A stretch of DNA of 64,000 nucleotides from Fistularia commersonii (GCA_037954325.1 JBBMNZ010000034.1:7404501-7468500); one strand, 5' to 3'; positions 47,111-58,680 are shown, numbered from the stretch's first letter. The notes: generated by a model from the letters alone, not told the origin. Translations and numbers: made by a program.

Positions 47111-47390
47111 ACATTTATAACGGCTCGGCGGGTTCCCAGGACAACCTGTAAGGTAAAGTTCGTCTTGCTCTTCCTTTGAGGCCCCCCATCCAGCCTCAGC
47201 GTGGTGATTTATTTACCACCTTGGAGGATTTCCTAAAAAAGTTTTACACCCCGGAACAAGATAGAAATAACTAAAAAAAAAAAAATCTAGGTTCGTTCGG
47301 GATTCAATAAGTAGTTCTATGAATTCCTGGGAAAGCGTTGAAATAGTTGGCAGCGCAGCGGTTAGTGGCTCACTAACACACTTTTTGGCT

Positions 47391-47844
47391 CAGGGGTCGC
47401 ATTGACTTTTAAACTTTGACAGACGGGCCGTGTCAGCGCAAGATACGATACATATTAAAAAAAAACGTATTTGTTAACATTACATATCAGACTCGTCTGA
47501 CATTTGCTTTGAAAATAAAACCAGCTTGGTTTTGAAGGCTCTGACGTTCGCTTGCATTTCACGCACAAACCGTTTTTTCCCTTGTAGCTTCACGTCCAGC
47601 ATTCACGTGTGTCAGTAAGTCCACAGTAAAGGCTAAATCACAAAGCTGATCTGTGTCATTCATCTCAGGAAAATTCTCAAGTGTTCTCAAGTAGTTCCAA
47701 ACATGAAATAATCACCTGTTTGAGCTCCCACATTCATTGATCCGATCATTCAATCATTCACATCAGGTGTGAATTTAATCCGGGCCGGATTATAAAGACC
47801 GACGGGCCGGATGTGGCCCGCGGGCCGCACATTGCCCACCCCTG
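47391..47844. mobile_element. hAT-like non-autonomous DNA transposon, 454 bp, inside SINE H
   Basis: The ends are CAGGGGTCGCATTG on the left and, as complement on the right, CAGGGGTGGGCAATGTG. The right end holds ATGTGGCCCGCGGGCCGC, typical of hAT/Charlie-type terminal sequences. The SINE sequence GGTTAG appears on both sides (47360 and 47845), consistent with a diverged 8-bp target duplication, but about 23 extra bases lie between it and the left end. No transposase frame. Confidence 0.62.
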
Positions 47845-47940
47845 GGTTAGCCCTTCCGCCTCACAGCAAGAAAGTTCCTGGTTGGATCCCGACAGAGGGC
47901 CTTTTTGTAGACGTGTCGCCATGTTCTCCCCATTTCTATT

Positions 47941-48375
47941 TGACGTGTAAATGAGGGAGCGAAATGGTCTCCATGACAAGTGAATGAGAGCGAACGGTGG
48001 CTCGTCTCTAAATGATGAGTGAATGGGAGAGTGAATAGCTGCGTGCCTCTACATGAGGAGTGAGTGAGTGAACGGTTGCATGTTTCTGTGTGATTTATGA
48101 ATGAAGGGGTGAATTGTTGCATATCTATATATACACGACATGAGAGTGAATAGCTGCAGGTCTACATGAGGAGTTTGTGCGAGAGCGGACGGCTGCACGT
48201 TTCCGTATGAAGGGGTGAATGCTTGCATTGCTTATCTCTTTCTGACATGGAAATGAGGGAGTGAATGGGTTCACGTCTCTATATGGTGAATGAATGAGAG
48301 AGAGAGAGTGAGTAGTGGCGTGTCTCGCTATGACGTGAGAATGAGATGCTGGATGGTTGCAAGTGTCTATACGTG
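47941..48375 (+). repeat. SINE-internal minisatellite, about 11 units of 31-51 bp
   Basis: Units vary around GTGAATGAG..GTGAATGGTTGCA followed by TGTCTCTATATGA. The unit equals the internal GTGAATG...TGTCTCTATG module present about twice in SINE copy A and two to three times in copy D. Confidence 0.8.
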
Positions 48376-48589
48376 GCTCTGTGATGGACTGGCGTCCGGC
48401 CCGGGGTGAACTCTGCCTCTGGCCCAGTGACAGATGGGAAAGGATCCAGCACCTTTGCAGGATTAGCGGTATAGACTATGAATGAATGAATGAAAAGTAT
48501 AGCGTAGCTCTCCTCTTTCAAATGGCCCGACTCCTCTGTCCTTCCTTTCAAATCTTCGTTGTTCTTCCCTCATCACTCAATCTCTTCTG

Positions 48590-48925
48590 ATGTCTCTGCC
48601 CCTCACTCTGTTCTCTTGCAGTTTGATTCTCCGTGAATTAATTGCTCCTCATATGGGAGACGGCACGCGATTAGTCTCAATCCTGATAATGGTGTGTGGC
48701 TCGGCCGCGGGGAATACACTGCCAATTTGCTCACAGCGCATCTGTCAAATGATTGGTGTTTACACGCCACATCCCCCGAGGAGTGTTTGTCAGAATGCCA
48801 CTTCTTACATCTCAATAACACTCCGGATTCCACACTCGATGTCCCCGTAGAGGCGCACAAACCCACGGGCGGGCAGGGATTGTTATTACATCACAATCAG
48901 CACAACTCAGTATAACACTGGGTAA
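48590..48925. promoter_or_regulatory. candidate CNE
   Basis: Unique, repeat-free block: GTGAATTAATTGCTCC (homeodomain), GCGATTAGTCTCAATCC, CTGTCAAATGATTGGTG (MEIS/PBX-like) joined to TGTTTAC (forkhead), and GGGATTGTTATTACATCAC. No credible coding frame. Confidence 0.42.
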
Positions 48926-50039
48926 TAAGTTTTTGTTTCTTCTCAATATTTCTCCCCCCTCCCCATACTCCGATGTTTTACCTCCCCCTCAAATGCCCAC
49001 CTGCCTTCTCCCCTCAACCCCCTCCCACCTTCCATCATCTCCTCTAACACAGTGCCTCTTCTTTGCTGTCCCATTAATCACCCCTCTCTAATTAACAGCC
49101 CCACTGTTACCAGTCCCCCCACTGCTCCCACTACACACCTGGCTCGACTCTGCAGCCCAGCAGGCATGGGGTGAACGCCAACACACACACACACACACTT
49201 TTAATTTGCACGCACAAAGCATACAAGTTTATGCAACTCCAGTGCAGGTATGCTTGGAGGAAGTAACGCTGTCGAACGGAAAGATGCTGGAAACCTTTCC
49301 TACATCATTCCTGATACAATAACTCACTTTGCTCATTATTTATTGTATATTGGTGAATATGAGACTTTTTTTTTTTTTTGAGATTGCAGATTTTATTTTA
49401 TTTTTTTTACATGTATTTTTTTTTGTGTCATGTCCTTGTATGTCGTGCTGCTGCCGCCAACCAATTTTCCAAGCATTAAAATCCATCTCATCTCTCAGCA
49501 AAACAAGATGGGTTCAATAGAAGCAAAAGTTATCTCAGAGATGAACTGGAAAATGGGAGGAGAATTAGTTTAAGAGGCGAGAGCTTCCATTCATCATCTC
49601 ATCAGCTCTTTCAATAACTGGTGTTCCACTCCTTCCCCACCTCTGCTCTTTCCCACAGCTTTTATATTCATAATCGTCCTCATCCTCTCTTTGACTCGCA
49701 TCCATCTCCTTCTTTCACACCTTCTCCCTGTCCTCCCCCTGTTAGCCAGGGTGGCCCACCGATGCACCAGCACCATCTGGCAGCGCAGCGGGCCTTCGGC
49801 ATCACGGCCACACACACACACTTTCTCGTGGATGCACACAAACACAAATAGCTTGGCAGGGACATCATCCATCGCAGGATATACTGAGATCTGCGCTTCC
49901 GCCACCAGATCGCTGTAGTTCCTCTCGTTGCGCAACACACACACACACACACACACATGCACATGCACGCACACGTGCACAATCACACACTGACAGCCTT
50001 ATTGAGTCACACACTTCATCTGTCTCCCAACAGGGGGAG
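48926..50039. other. non-coding stretch
   Basis: C-rich stretch at 48954-49150, (CA)n at 49182-49199 and 49935-49958, T runs at 49366-49380. Overlapping frames on both strands at 49.59-49.99 kb carry no domain. No gene. Confidence 0.5.
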
Positions 50040-50175
50040 CCGGGGAGCATCTGCCAAAGCTTAGATGGAAATTAGAAAGGAGAGGCCTCTCTTACAGTAA
50101 GAGAGCAAATCATTACAGCAGTCACATTCTGCCTAATCATAGACAAACAGGGGGAATATGACCACATGGGTGTGT
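50040..50175. promoter_or_regulatory. candidate CNE
   Basis: Unique block with GATGGAAATTAGAAAGG, AGAGCAAATCATTACAGC and CTGCCTAATCATAGAC, three spaced homeodomain/PBX-like cores. Confidence 0.35.
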
Positions 50176-50789
50176 GTTCCACATTGACTACAAATGAAGT
50201 CAAAAGTCTCTCGAAAGGGAAAGTAAACCAGCAATTACATGCAAATGCACATTCTTGAGGTGATTTTTTTTTTTTTTTTTTTTTCTCGTTGCCTCCTGTA
50301 ATATCATATGCTTCAAAATTGTTTCGGATGTTTGCTCTAGAATAACTCGAAAGCTAGAGAAGAGCGAGACGTTGCGATATGGAAACACGATAAAGAAGAA
50401 GGTTTGGAGGGTAGACGCGGATGAAGAAATGTCCATCAAGTGTCCGGAGAAGAAAGTGATTTTTGTTTGTGAATACAACTCCATTTGGGGACAATATGTT
50501 ACAATTTGACAGGAAAAACAACACGTAACATACGTTTATAAATATAACGCAATCCCTCTCATTAGTTATTCATACAATCCATTAATATATTCAAATCAAA
50601 TTGCCTCTTTTTTGACACTGAACAAGATGGAAGTGGAATTGATGGGAAATGCTGCAATTAGCAAATGAGCTGTAGGATGTGTTGTTTGAGCTCTATTTGG
50701 TGCTGCATCGTGGTGCTCGGGGTGGTGGTATGAATATGTGCATATGGGGGGGGGAGGGTGATGAGGGGGATACGGCGTGTGTGCGTGCG
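50176..50789. other. non-coding stretch
   Basis: T run at 50264-50284 and G run at about 50746-50754. No gene. Confidence 0.5.
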
Positions 50790-51019
50790 TTTGTGTGTGT
50801 GTGTGTGTGTGTGTGTGAATATGGTACACTGCCAGGTGCGAGTGGGGGTCTGTGGCAGTATATTTATTAGCGGCTGTCAGTGAGGTGACACTTTGATGAA
50901 TGGTGCAGAGTAATCAGGGTTGGGCTGTGACAGGCTGCACTCACAGCCTTCTACCTGCCAAACACACACACACGCACACACACACACATACACACACTCA
51001 CACACACACGCATACATGC
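50790..51019. repeat. paired (TG)n and (CA)n microsatellites 140 bp apart
   Basis: TG run at about 50790-50817 and interrupted CA run at about 50960-51012, in inverse sense to each other, so one strand could pair with itself across the interval. Confidence 0.8.
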
Positions 51020-51719
51020 ACGCATACATATACATACACACAGGAACAAGTGTTAAAATACACACATGCATACAACTCTATATGCACATGAGCAAAGGTA
51101 CCCTCCTGTAAATATCCTCCTATTACCAGATAAACTATATCATCCAACTTCCTTCATCTCCTCCTCTTCCATCTTCTCCTCCACTCAAAGTCCTTTCTCG
51201 TATTGTTCTCTCCGTACCGCAGCTCCGTTTCCACAGCATTGTTATTTCCCCCCCAAAAAACTTTTACGACATTAGAAACAATGGGCGGTGTTTCGGGAGA
51301 CGAGTGAAAATGATGAATCTGGTTGCGATAACACGAGGGCAGAGGACGCAGAGACGCGGAGATTTGGGGTGAAAATCTGCAGAGCCGTGTTGTTTTTAAT
51401 TGCTGGTGAGAGACGATCCCTCTCCCGTTTGTTCTGCAGGGTCGTATTTCTCTGACTTTTGACTAATTACTCAACTACAGCTGACAAACTCATACTTTCC
51501 CCGTTGGGTCAGATCTACGCCTGGTTTGGTAATTACGAAAGTTTGTTTTTTTTCCCATTTTTGTGCAACAGACTACTCTTTCTTTTACCTATCCAGGTTC
51601 CTTCTGTATTTCCATGCAGATAATGCCCTTTACGATCCCCCCCCTCCCTCGTCGTCCTCCCCCTCCCCAGAAAAGAAGCAACCATCGGTGCTATTTCATT
51701 GTCCTTGGAAAGAAACCAC
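51020..51719. other. unique non-coding stretch
   Basis: No gene or repeat family recognised. C-rich run at about 51637-51665. Confidence 0.45.
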
Positions 51720-52150
51720 ACAAAATCTTGTATTACAACTCAAACACAAAATGGAAATCATTACTTCTCAGCGAGCTTCTAATGCCTCCAAACCAGCAAG
51801 TAATGGGAGGTTGTAATCAAATAATTTTTCTGAGGTTTGGGTTTCCAAACAGTTTTCCACTGATTCTATCAACAGACCGCAGTCTGGCCCTTAAGAAAGG
51901 AGACGGTGGAACAGAGCCGCGGAGAGGAAAGTGGAGGGAAAGAAAACGATGAGATGGGGAAAGTTGGAGAAGGAGAGGAAGGGGAAAGAGGTGGATGGAC
52001 TAAATATATATTTTTCTTTTTTATTATTATTATTTTAATTTCACAGGGAGTCGTGGCCATGGCGACCGGCGTGCAATCTCTCCCTTAATGATGGCCTGTC
52101 TGAGTTTCTCCTGTTAATCACCAGAAAAGGCGTCAGCCGTTATGAGCGCC
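51720..52150. promoter_or_regulatory. candidate CNE pair with RFX X-box-like site
   Basis: The left part (51720-51855) has GAAATCATTACTTCTC, AGCTTCTAATGCCTCC and GTAATCAAATAATTTTTC. The right part (52040-52150) contains GTGGCCATGGCGAC at 52053-52066, one base from the RFX X-box GTNRCCNNGGYAAC, with TTAATGATGG and GTTAATCACC beside it. A purine-rich low-complexity strip lies between. Confidence 0.37.
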
Positions 52151-52486
52151 TTCTCTCTTCTCCAACTTCCCAATATTTATGTTTTCCTTTCTTGGAAAAA
52201 AAAAAGAGAGACTAAGCCAAGTCTTAAAAATTTTGCCAGCTGGAAATCGTGCGACACGGAGCGGCGTACGAGTGTAATTATCTAAACCCATTAAAAGATT
52301 TCAGAAAATCGGAGAGGGGAAGGCTGCTGATTGTGTGTCCTATCGCTATTGATTTGTAAATGTAGCATCAGATTATTCAGTATATATAAAACTGAAATAC
52401 AGAGGAATCCCAAGTGTTCACACAGATATACACACTTTTGAAATAAAATAACTGCGTCATGCAAAAGGCCCACACACATAAATACA

Positions 52487-52682
52487 TGTATGTATGTGTA
52501 TAGGAACGTATTTTTCATATATATGTATATACAGAGCAGATTATGTGTATATATATATACGTATATATGTACATATATATGTATATATATATACACACAC
52601 GTATATATGTGCATATATACATACTTACATACATATATATGTATATACATACATACATACATATATATGTGTATTTATATGG
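52487..52682. repeat. long (TATG/TATA/CATA)n microsatellite, about 195 bp
   Basis: Alternating TATATG, ACATAC and TATA units. Overlapping frames here are repeat artefacts. Confidence 0.9.
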
Positions 52683-53862
52683 TGTCATCACCAACTGACT
52701 ACAAAAGCATGAAAAGAGGGAAATAAAAATCCCTTTTGTGCATTAAAAACTTATTATATGATGTGTTGATACACACAGAAGTTGCAGGGAGTTTTCATCC
52801 TGTAGTTTTCGCAAATATGCGAACGACAAGCTCCTACTGCTAAAAGGAAATATTTTTACGAGTAAATAATCATGTTACTTTCCCAGATCTTGCGTTTCAG
52901 TCATTGAATAAACATTTGAAATAAATTAAATTAGCATCCTAATGAGCGACTGTACAGGCGAAACCCGATACCTTCTGTGTTTCTCCGTCCTTTTTCAACC
53001 AGAGAATTTGCCGGCAGGTTGGGCGAACATTGATGGAGAAACACTTATTCCCGCTGTCACACCAGTGGAAATCAATTGGGCGGTAATTGCAGTATTTGAC
53101 CCCTCTCATGTCTCCACCTCTTCCCGTCTCCACTCTCCACTCCTTACATCGTCCGTGCACGGCCCGTAAAATGAGTAAATCAGTAGATTTCATGCACAAA
53201 GACCACTCCCTTTCATAAAAGAACAAGATTAATGATAATATACACATTTATTTTAAAAGTCAGTGTCTTCTCACATGCTCGTTTACCTTTTTTGACCTAT
53301 TCAGGGATTAATTCCATACGTATAAAACAACGCGGACACAATAAAAAGGGAGATGCTGAAAAAAAAAATCATATTCTAAATAATATCTGATCTTGCTAAT
53401 CATATGTTGTGACCCCACTTTGTTCCCCTGCGTGCTGTGCTGCGCTGCACCGGCCCGCTTATTTGCAAGGGCTCCATGAGTCGCTTGAGTTTATTACATT
53501 TTCCTTCATCCAGGAAAAGTGAGTTGCAGCATTTCTCCACCCATACGTTGATTTAGGTGTGTGTGGCACAAGCGCTAGCCGGCAGGCCAAATCGCTGAGG
53601 CGGGAGGGGCGAGGGGTTCGTGCGTGTGTGTGTGTGTGTGTGTGTGTGTCTGATTTCAGTACAATTGCCGGTCACTTCCATTTGCAGTGTTTGCTGTAAC
53701 CTGATGTTTGTTCGTAACTTTGTTTTGAATTAAGCGCCCAAAATCGTAGCATTTAACTCCAAGTGTGAGCACTGTAAGATCACCAGACCCAAAGATCAGG
53801 AGCTCAGGAATGGGGAAATGTACAGAAGCGTGTCATTTTGGCAGCCATCTGTGTTCAGTTGT

Positions 53863-53894
<32 letters not shown>

Positions 53895-54053
53895 GCTCCT
53901 TTTAACGTGGTTGGGTTGGTGTCTGGTCAGATGGGTAATGAGTGATCCTCCTTCCCTGTCATGGTTCTGCTGTCACACCTATATTAATCTTACTGCATCA
54001 CTCCCTTCTCGGAACTGACAGTCGGCCTCCTGGGGGCAACAACACAAATGTAT

Positions 54054-54091
<38 letters not shown>

Positions 54092-54099
54092 GCACACAC
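52683..54099. other. non-coding stretch
   Basis: (GT)n at 53622-53649 and 53865-53894, (CA)n at 54057-54089. A possible CNE at about 53010-53110 (GGAAATCAATTGGGCGGTAA). No gene. Confidence 0.45.
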
Positions 54100-54290
54100 A
54101 GGCACTGATTCATGAGCAAGATGGCAATGATGAATGGAGATGTTCTTAAGATCTGTTTAATAAGTGTTCGGCACGGCCCCGGCGAGAGCAATGGAAGAGG
54201 AGGAGGCGGCATTTACATATTGTCGCTTGGACCTGCATTACAGCCCATTTGACCAGATTAACATCTCGCGCTGCACATCATGAGAGGGCA
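54100..54290. promoter_or_regulatory. candidate CNE
   Basis: Unique block with GCACTGATTCATGAGC, GCAATGATGAATGGAG, AGATCTGTTTAATAAGTG and GACCAGATTAACATCTCG, repeat-free and non-coding. Confidence 0.4.
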
Positions 54291-54419
54291 ACACGGTAAA
54301 GGGAGGGGTGCAGGTACAGAACTGTCGGGGGAAAAAAAAAATGGCTGAAGGAAAAACACTTTTCTTGATGTGTAAACGTGTTTTGAGAGCAGGAAAGTGA
54401 CGCCTGTCCACTTGCACGT

Positions 54420-54750
54420 TTCACGCGATAAGCTCGACAACACCTGTTGCATGTCGGTGTGCGGGGCATTTGGGGTTTGAAAGGTGTCAAAGCTGTGAAT
54501 GTTATGAGTCAACCTGACAGCGTGTGAAGAATCCCCAGATAGAGGTGGCATCTGTAACAAGCTGCTAATATTGGTGGCATTAACACATTCGTGGCAATCA
54601 GACGCTTTAAAGTGCTCATTAATAACTGGAATTTAACCTCAGCTCTCATGCAAAGTATGTCAGTCGCACCTCCGATCGCATCTGAGTTGGAAAACGTGCA
54701 GGTTTTATTCGCAACTTTGAGTGAAGCGTGAGTTTGGATGTTTTGCGGCA
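54420..54750. promoter_or_regulatory. candidate CNE with AP-1/MAF-type core
   Basis: Contains TGAGTCA (54505-54511), the core of AP-1 and large-MAF T-MARE sites, plus GCTGCTAATATTGG, GGCATTAACACATTC and GCTCATTAATAACTGG. The flanks of TGAGTCA are not a full MARE. Unique and non-coding. Confidence 0.4.
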
Positions 54751-55842
54751 TCTTTTATTTTTTTCTACCAAAACCGAACACTAACCACATCAAGCAAAGC
54801 AATTTAGATATAAACACAAACACCTAACTAACTGGTTTACCGTAGGGGCGTTGCAGAGAGCTGTTTCCCGTCTAAAAATCGATACGTTACCAGCACTTTG
54901 TACTTTCATCTGTATCTTTATCATCATCATATCAGCGTGATTCCCTCACTCCAAACCTGTCAGCGTACGCTCTCAGAAGTCCACCCCTCCCCGCTCATCT
55001 CTCTGTTAAGAGCTCGGTCATGGATGCTTGGGTTCTGTGTTGTCTGACAGCTGCTGCTGCATGCCTTTTTTTTTTTCCCCCCCTCCCGCACCCCCTGCGC
55101 CCCCTCACACTCCTCTCTTTTAAACACGCGTCCTCATTTCTAAACTATCTATCATGCTGGCAGGCCAGTGGGGCCTTTAAACTGTGGGATTGGCACTTTC
55201 TCAGCTGCTGAGCTGGAAAAGGGGCTGCTTGCAGACGGAGACACGAGCACTGGGCCGTCCTGCTGCAGGATGGGAGAACAGGAGGTTGCCTTCTGAAACA
55301 TATTTTGACTTATGCTAATCCGGGACTCTGCAAATGTGTGTATTTCATCAGCTCCCGCAGTTGTTCCTTTTGAACACTTCTCCGGTTGAGGTTGTCTAGC
55401 GAGCTCGGGGTGTTTTCTCCATTTCAATCTATATATCACTGGAAGTCTCTTGTTTTTTTTTCCCTCCGTCAATTTATGATTGGACAAAATTGCGGAAAAT
55501 GCGTTTTTCCAGACCTCTTGGACGTCCAGATAGAATGAAAATAGAAAAATACCACACTGAAACATTTTCCCTGAAGGGTCCTGTTGTTCCAAAACTGGAC
55601 AACCTGTTGCAGGCTGATTGATTCATTTCAATTTATACTTTGGATATAAACATTTTTGTGGATTCAATGACTTTCGGTCTCCTCGCCTAACTGAATATTT
55701 ATGTCGAAACCAGTCAATGCGATGGATAAAACTGATGGAAGTACAATCAGTTATCGTAAAGGAACGACCAATAATTAACCGAATTCATCGTGAGTGTGTG
55801 ACGTTGCTCTAAATGTCATGAAAATACAAGTCAGTCCCCATC
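54751..55842. other. non-coding stretch with possible CNE
   Basis: About 55150-55345 is unique and enhancer-like (TCAGCTGCTGAGC E-box palindrome at about 55200-55212, TTATGCTAATCC). The rest is ordinary desert. The reverse 146-codon frame at 55.15-55.59 kb has no recognisable domain. Confidence 0.4.
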
Positions 55843-56137
55843 TCTGCTGCTTATCCTGCACTCAGGGTTGTGGGGGTGAAGTTGGCGGGAGCTCATCCCA
55901 GCTGTCACTGGGCGAGAGGCCGGGTTCACTCGCGACCGGTTGCCAGCCAAACACAGGGCCGCATACAGAGACATGCAACCATTCGGAGTCTCATTCGCAC
56001 GTCTGGACAATTCGGGGTCTCCAATGAACCTCCTGCATGTTCTCGCACCGCGGGAGGAAACCAGAAAAGTCCCCCCGCTGGAATTGTACCAGGGATCTTC
56101 TTTGCTGAGATGCGGAGGCACTGATCGCTACGCCACT
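55843..56137 (-). mobile_element. SINE copy I, near full length, reverse
   Basis: The complement of the family runs in order: TGCTTATCCTGCACTCAGGG, ATCCCAGCTGTCACTGGGCG, ACAATTCGGGGTCTCCAATG, GCATGTTCTCGCACCGCGGG and the head AATTGTACCAGGGATCTTC. The internal tandem unit is essentially single here. Confidence 0.75.
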
Positions 56138-57829
56138 TTGAAAATGTCAGCAGAATCTAACCTGCTGCCCAACGTTGGTGCAAGTTTGTCCAGGTCACTC
56201 TTTTCTCTGTACTTCCCTGCAGGAATTCCAAAAGCAACATCACATATTCCTGGGATTTCACTTTTTGTTCAGTTGGTTTAGGTCGGTCCTTTTCACCGAA
56301 TCGGCCGTAATGGCTCAGGCCATAATTGTCTGCGGTGGTCAAGCTGAACGGGTGCACGTTTACTCTGCAACCATTTATCCGTCTGCCGGGTTTCAGCGAG
56401 GCTTCGGTGACGTGACGGACACGTCCGTCTCTGCTGGGATCGTTTCCGTAATGCAAAAGCAATGCTGCAGGCGTTGCTTCGACACTGTACTTTACCGATG
56501 GTTGACCCATTTGAACCCGGATACTTAACGTAAAAACTCCAGAATCATCCTTTTTTTTAAAAAAAAAAAAAAAAAAAGACACATTCATTAAAATGACGTG
56601 TCGCTTTCAGAAATTAATTGGAGTTTTGAAAACGGGACCGTGAAACTGGATTGGGGGCGGGATTCAAGTTGACAAACTCTGTATCACTTGGGAGTGAGAG
56701 GTGTCTGAAACGAATCGCTGACAACATCTGCGCCTGTCTGTGTGTGCGGGTGCGTACGTGCACGCGTGCGCACGGAGACACCGCATTTGACAAACATGAA
56801 GAAATAACAATGCAGGGCTGTCAGCGGGTCTTGTCCTCGGCAGGAGGTTGGATGTAAGCACGAAGTGTGATTTTCTCAGTTGAGCAGAGAACCTGTGATG
56901 ACGCCTCATATCGATGTGCGCACGCAAATGCACTTAAATGTGACGTGCGCAGGACGACGCACACGCGTGCACGGATGCACACACAGAAAATAGCAGATGC
57001 TATCTGTGCAGGGAAACCTATTAAATTCATTCATAAGCATACCCTAGCATCTTTTAAGGCCCAAAACTCACCTCGAAGACCACAAGGGACGGCACACATG
57101 CGGTCAAACAAGGGCACGCATGCCGCCGTGCACGTTCACAATCGGGTGTTTGTGTCGAATCTGCATTTTTACCGGCAATAACTCGACAGCGCATAAAAGA
57201 TGCATTGCCAGAAATGCTTCTATGCTTCATTCTACAAATGTCACAACATACCAGTAGTCCATTTCCTCACCCAAATATGTTTTGGTTCCTGTCCTGCCTT
57301 CCTAGCTCTCCCTGTCTTTCTCTCTTGACCGCATCCTGCAAAAGAGCAACCTCCTCCAACATACACATCCTCCTCTGGCACTTCAGAGGTCACACCATCT
57401 CCCCATCGTCGCTAGAAAAAGTGTGAAGGGGTGCAGCAATATGTCCAGGAAGAGCCCACACATCCATCCGCTTGGACTGCTGGTAGAATGCTGCCAGAAG
57501 CTCCGCTCGCGTTTCCCACCGTGAGGACGGTGATGATACCAGATGCCACCATTCTCAAAGAGCAAAATGTTGATATTTATCATCTTAAAATGTCCCATAA
57601 GATAAGAAAGATTATGGATCCATGACGGGAAGATTTCCGAGTCCAATGACGACTTCTGTTTGTCTCAAATTCAATATTGTGTTATAAAGCAAAATAAAGT
57701 GAGTTTTTCCTCTTATGCTCTTTCAAATATAAAAAAAAAAAAAAAAAAATCATTTTTCTTCCCGTTTTAAAGCCAAATGAATGTTTTTAGGCCCGAGAAG
57801 GGAAATAAATCTTGACCTTTTCTGGTCCG
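56138..57829. other. non-coding stretch
   Basis: A-rich run at about 56558-56577, A run at 57729-57750. CpG-rich alternating purine-pyrimidine (ACGTGCACGCGTGCGCAC) near 56756-56773 could adopt Z-DNA. No gene. Confidence 0.45.
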
Positions 57830-57844
57830 CCAGTAGAGGGCGAT
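57830..57844 (+). promoter_or_regulatory. strong CTCF-like motif, forward
   Basis: CCAGTAGAGGGCGAT matches the CTCF core CCASYAGRKGGCRSY at 14 of 15 positions (A at the S position), in the same orientation as the 12372 site. Confidence 0.55.
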
Positions 57845-57947
57845 CTATCCTCAGTGGTCCAACTACCGGTGCTCCCCCCCCTGCATGTATGTGTATGTTT
57901 AGTTAATTTCCCAGAATAGTGGTTGTTTTCTCGTACTCTAATTACAC

Positions 57948-57980
57948 CACACACACACGCACGCACACGCACACACACAT
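57948..57980 (+). repeat. interrupted (CA)n microsatellite
   Basis: CA run with GCACGC interruptions. Confidence 0.85.
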
Positions 57981-58439
57981 GGGCTACTGCTTTCTTTCCT
58001 TGGTATTTTCGCTGTCTCCAGTTACTCCCCCTCAAATGTAAATACATTAAAAAAAGAGGGAACCAAGAGCCTGACTGATTCGTCTGGCAATGTTTTTGAC
58101 CTTTGGTCATGTTTATTTAATTTTGCCTTGAATTTTACTGCCTCATAAGTTCTTTGATAATTACACATATGTAGATATCTATCAATTATACCTCGGGCGG
58201 ACTCGTAAAGATGACTTAAAAAGTGACCGACAGTACTGTTTGTTTGGTCGAAAAGTTCCGCCTGTGTCTGGGAGCAACACGAAATAACTGATGATAATCT
58301 GAATTAGACTAGTTTTGGGAGGAAAAGGATTCTGCATTTGTAAACTATCCAGTAGTCATCAGTCACGGCCCTGAAACAGTTACGTAAGTCCTTGTGTCAC
58401 TGAATAATTACTATCACAGAAACCAATGTTTATTCTCTG
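57981..58439. other. unique non-coding stretch
   Basis: AT-rich DNA with no gene and no repeat recognised. Confidence 0.45.
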
Positions 58440-58680
58440 GCTCAAATCATCCTGTTTACAGAGGAAATTGGCACGACGCTATCTCTCTTTCCAAGTTGTT
58501 GATTGTGTAGATTTGCTCTTAGCCGATTAGACGGATCAGTCACCGGGGTATCCAGCAGGAGCTTATCTTCTATTAAATAGCTAATTGTCTTAGATATTAA
58601 AATGTACTGTCCTCATTATCTACTTGCGTTCAGTTTTGCTTGATTCCCTCAATGTTGAGAAAATAAAATGCAGTAATTTA
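58440..58680. promoter_or_regulatory. candidate CNE
   Basis: Unique block with CTCTTAGCCGATTAGACGG, CTATTAAATAGCTAATTGTC and AGATATTAAAATG, rich in homeodomain/MEF2-like cores, repeat-free and without a frame. Confidence 0.42.

Larger units (their letters stand above)
47349..48494 (+). mobile_element. SINE copy H, enlarged by a hAT-like insertion and an internal minisatellite
   Basis: The head GGCAGCGCAGCGGTTAG starts at 47349, is interrupted until 47844, and resumes with CCTTCCGCCTCACAGCAAGA. The body follows, then a tandem array (47941-48375), then the 3' module TGTGATGGACTGGCGTCCGG and GCAGGATTAGCGGTATAGAC with a (TGAA)n tail. Confidence 0.78.

Noticed and set aside
50027..50041. CTCF-like CCAACAGGGGGAGCC
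   Set aside because: 13 of 15, but it lacks the C at a highly constrained position of GGC. Too weak to list beside the better sites.
23998..54089. Possible CRISPR-like or other spaced repeat arrays suggested by the many short repeats
   Set aside because: They are ordinary vertebrate dinucleotide microsatellites and SINE pieces. There is no regular repeat-spacer structure and the genome is eukaryotic.
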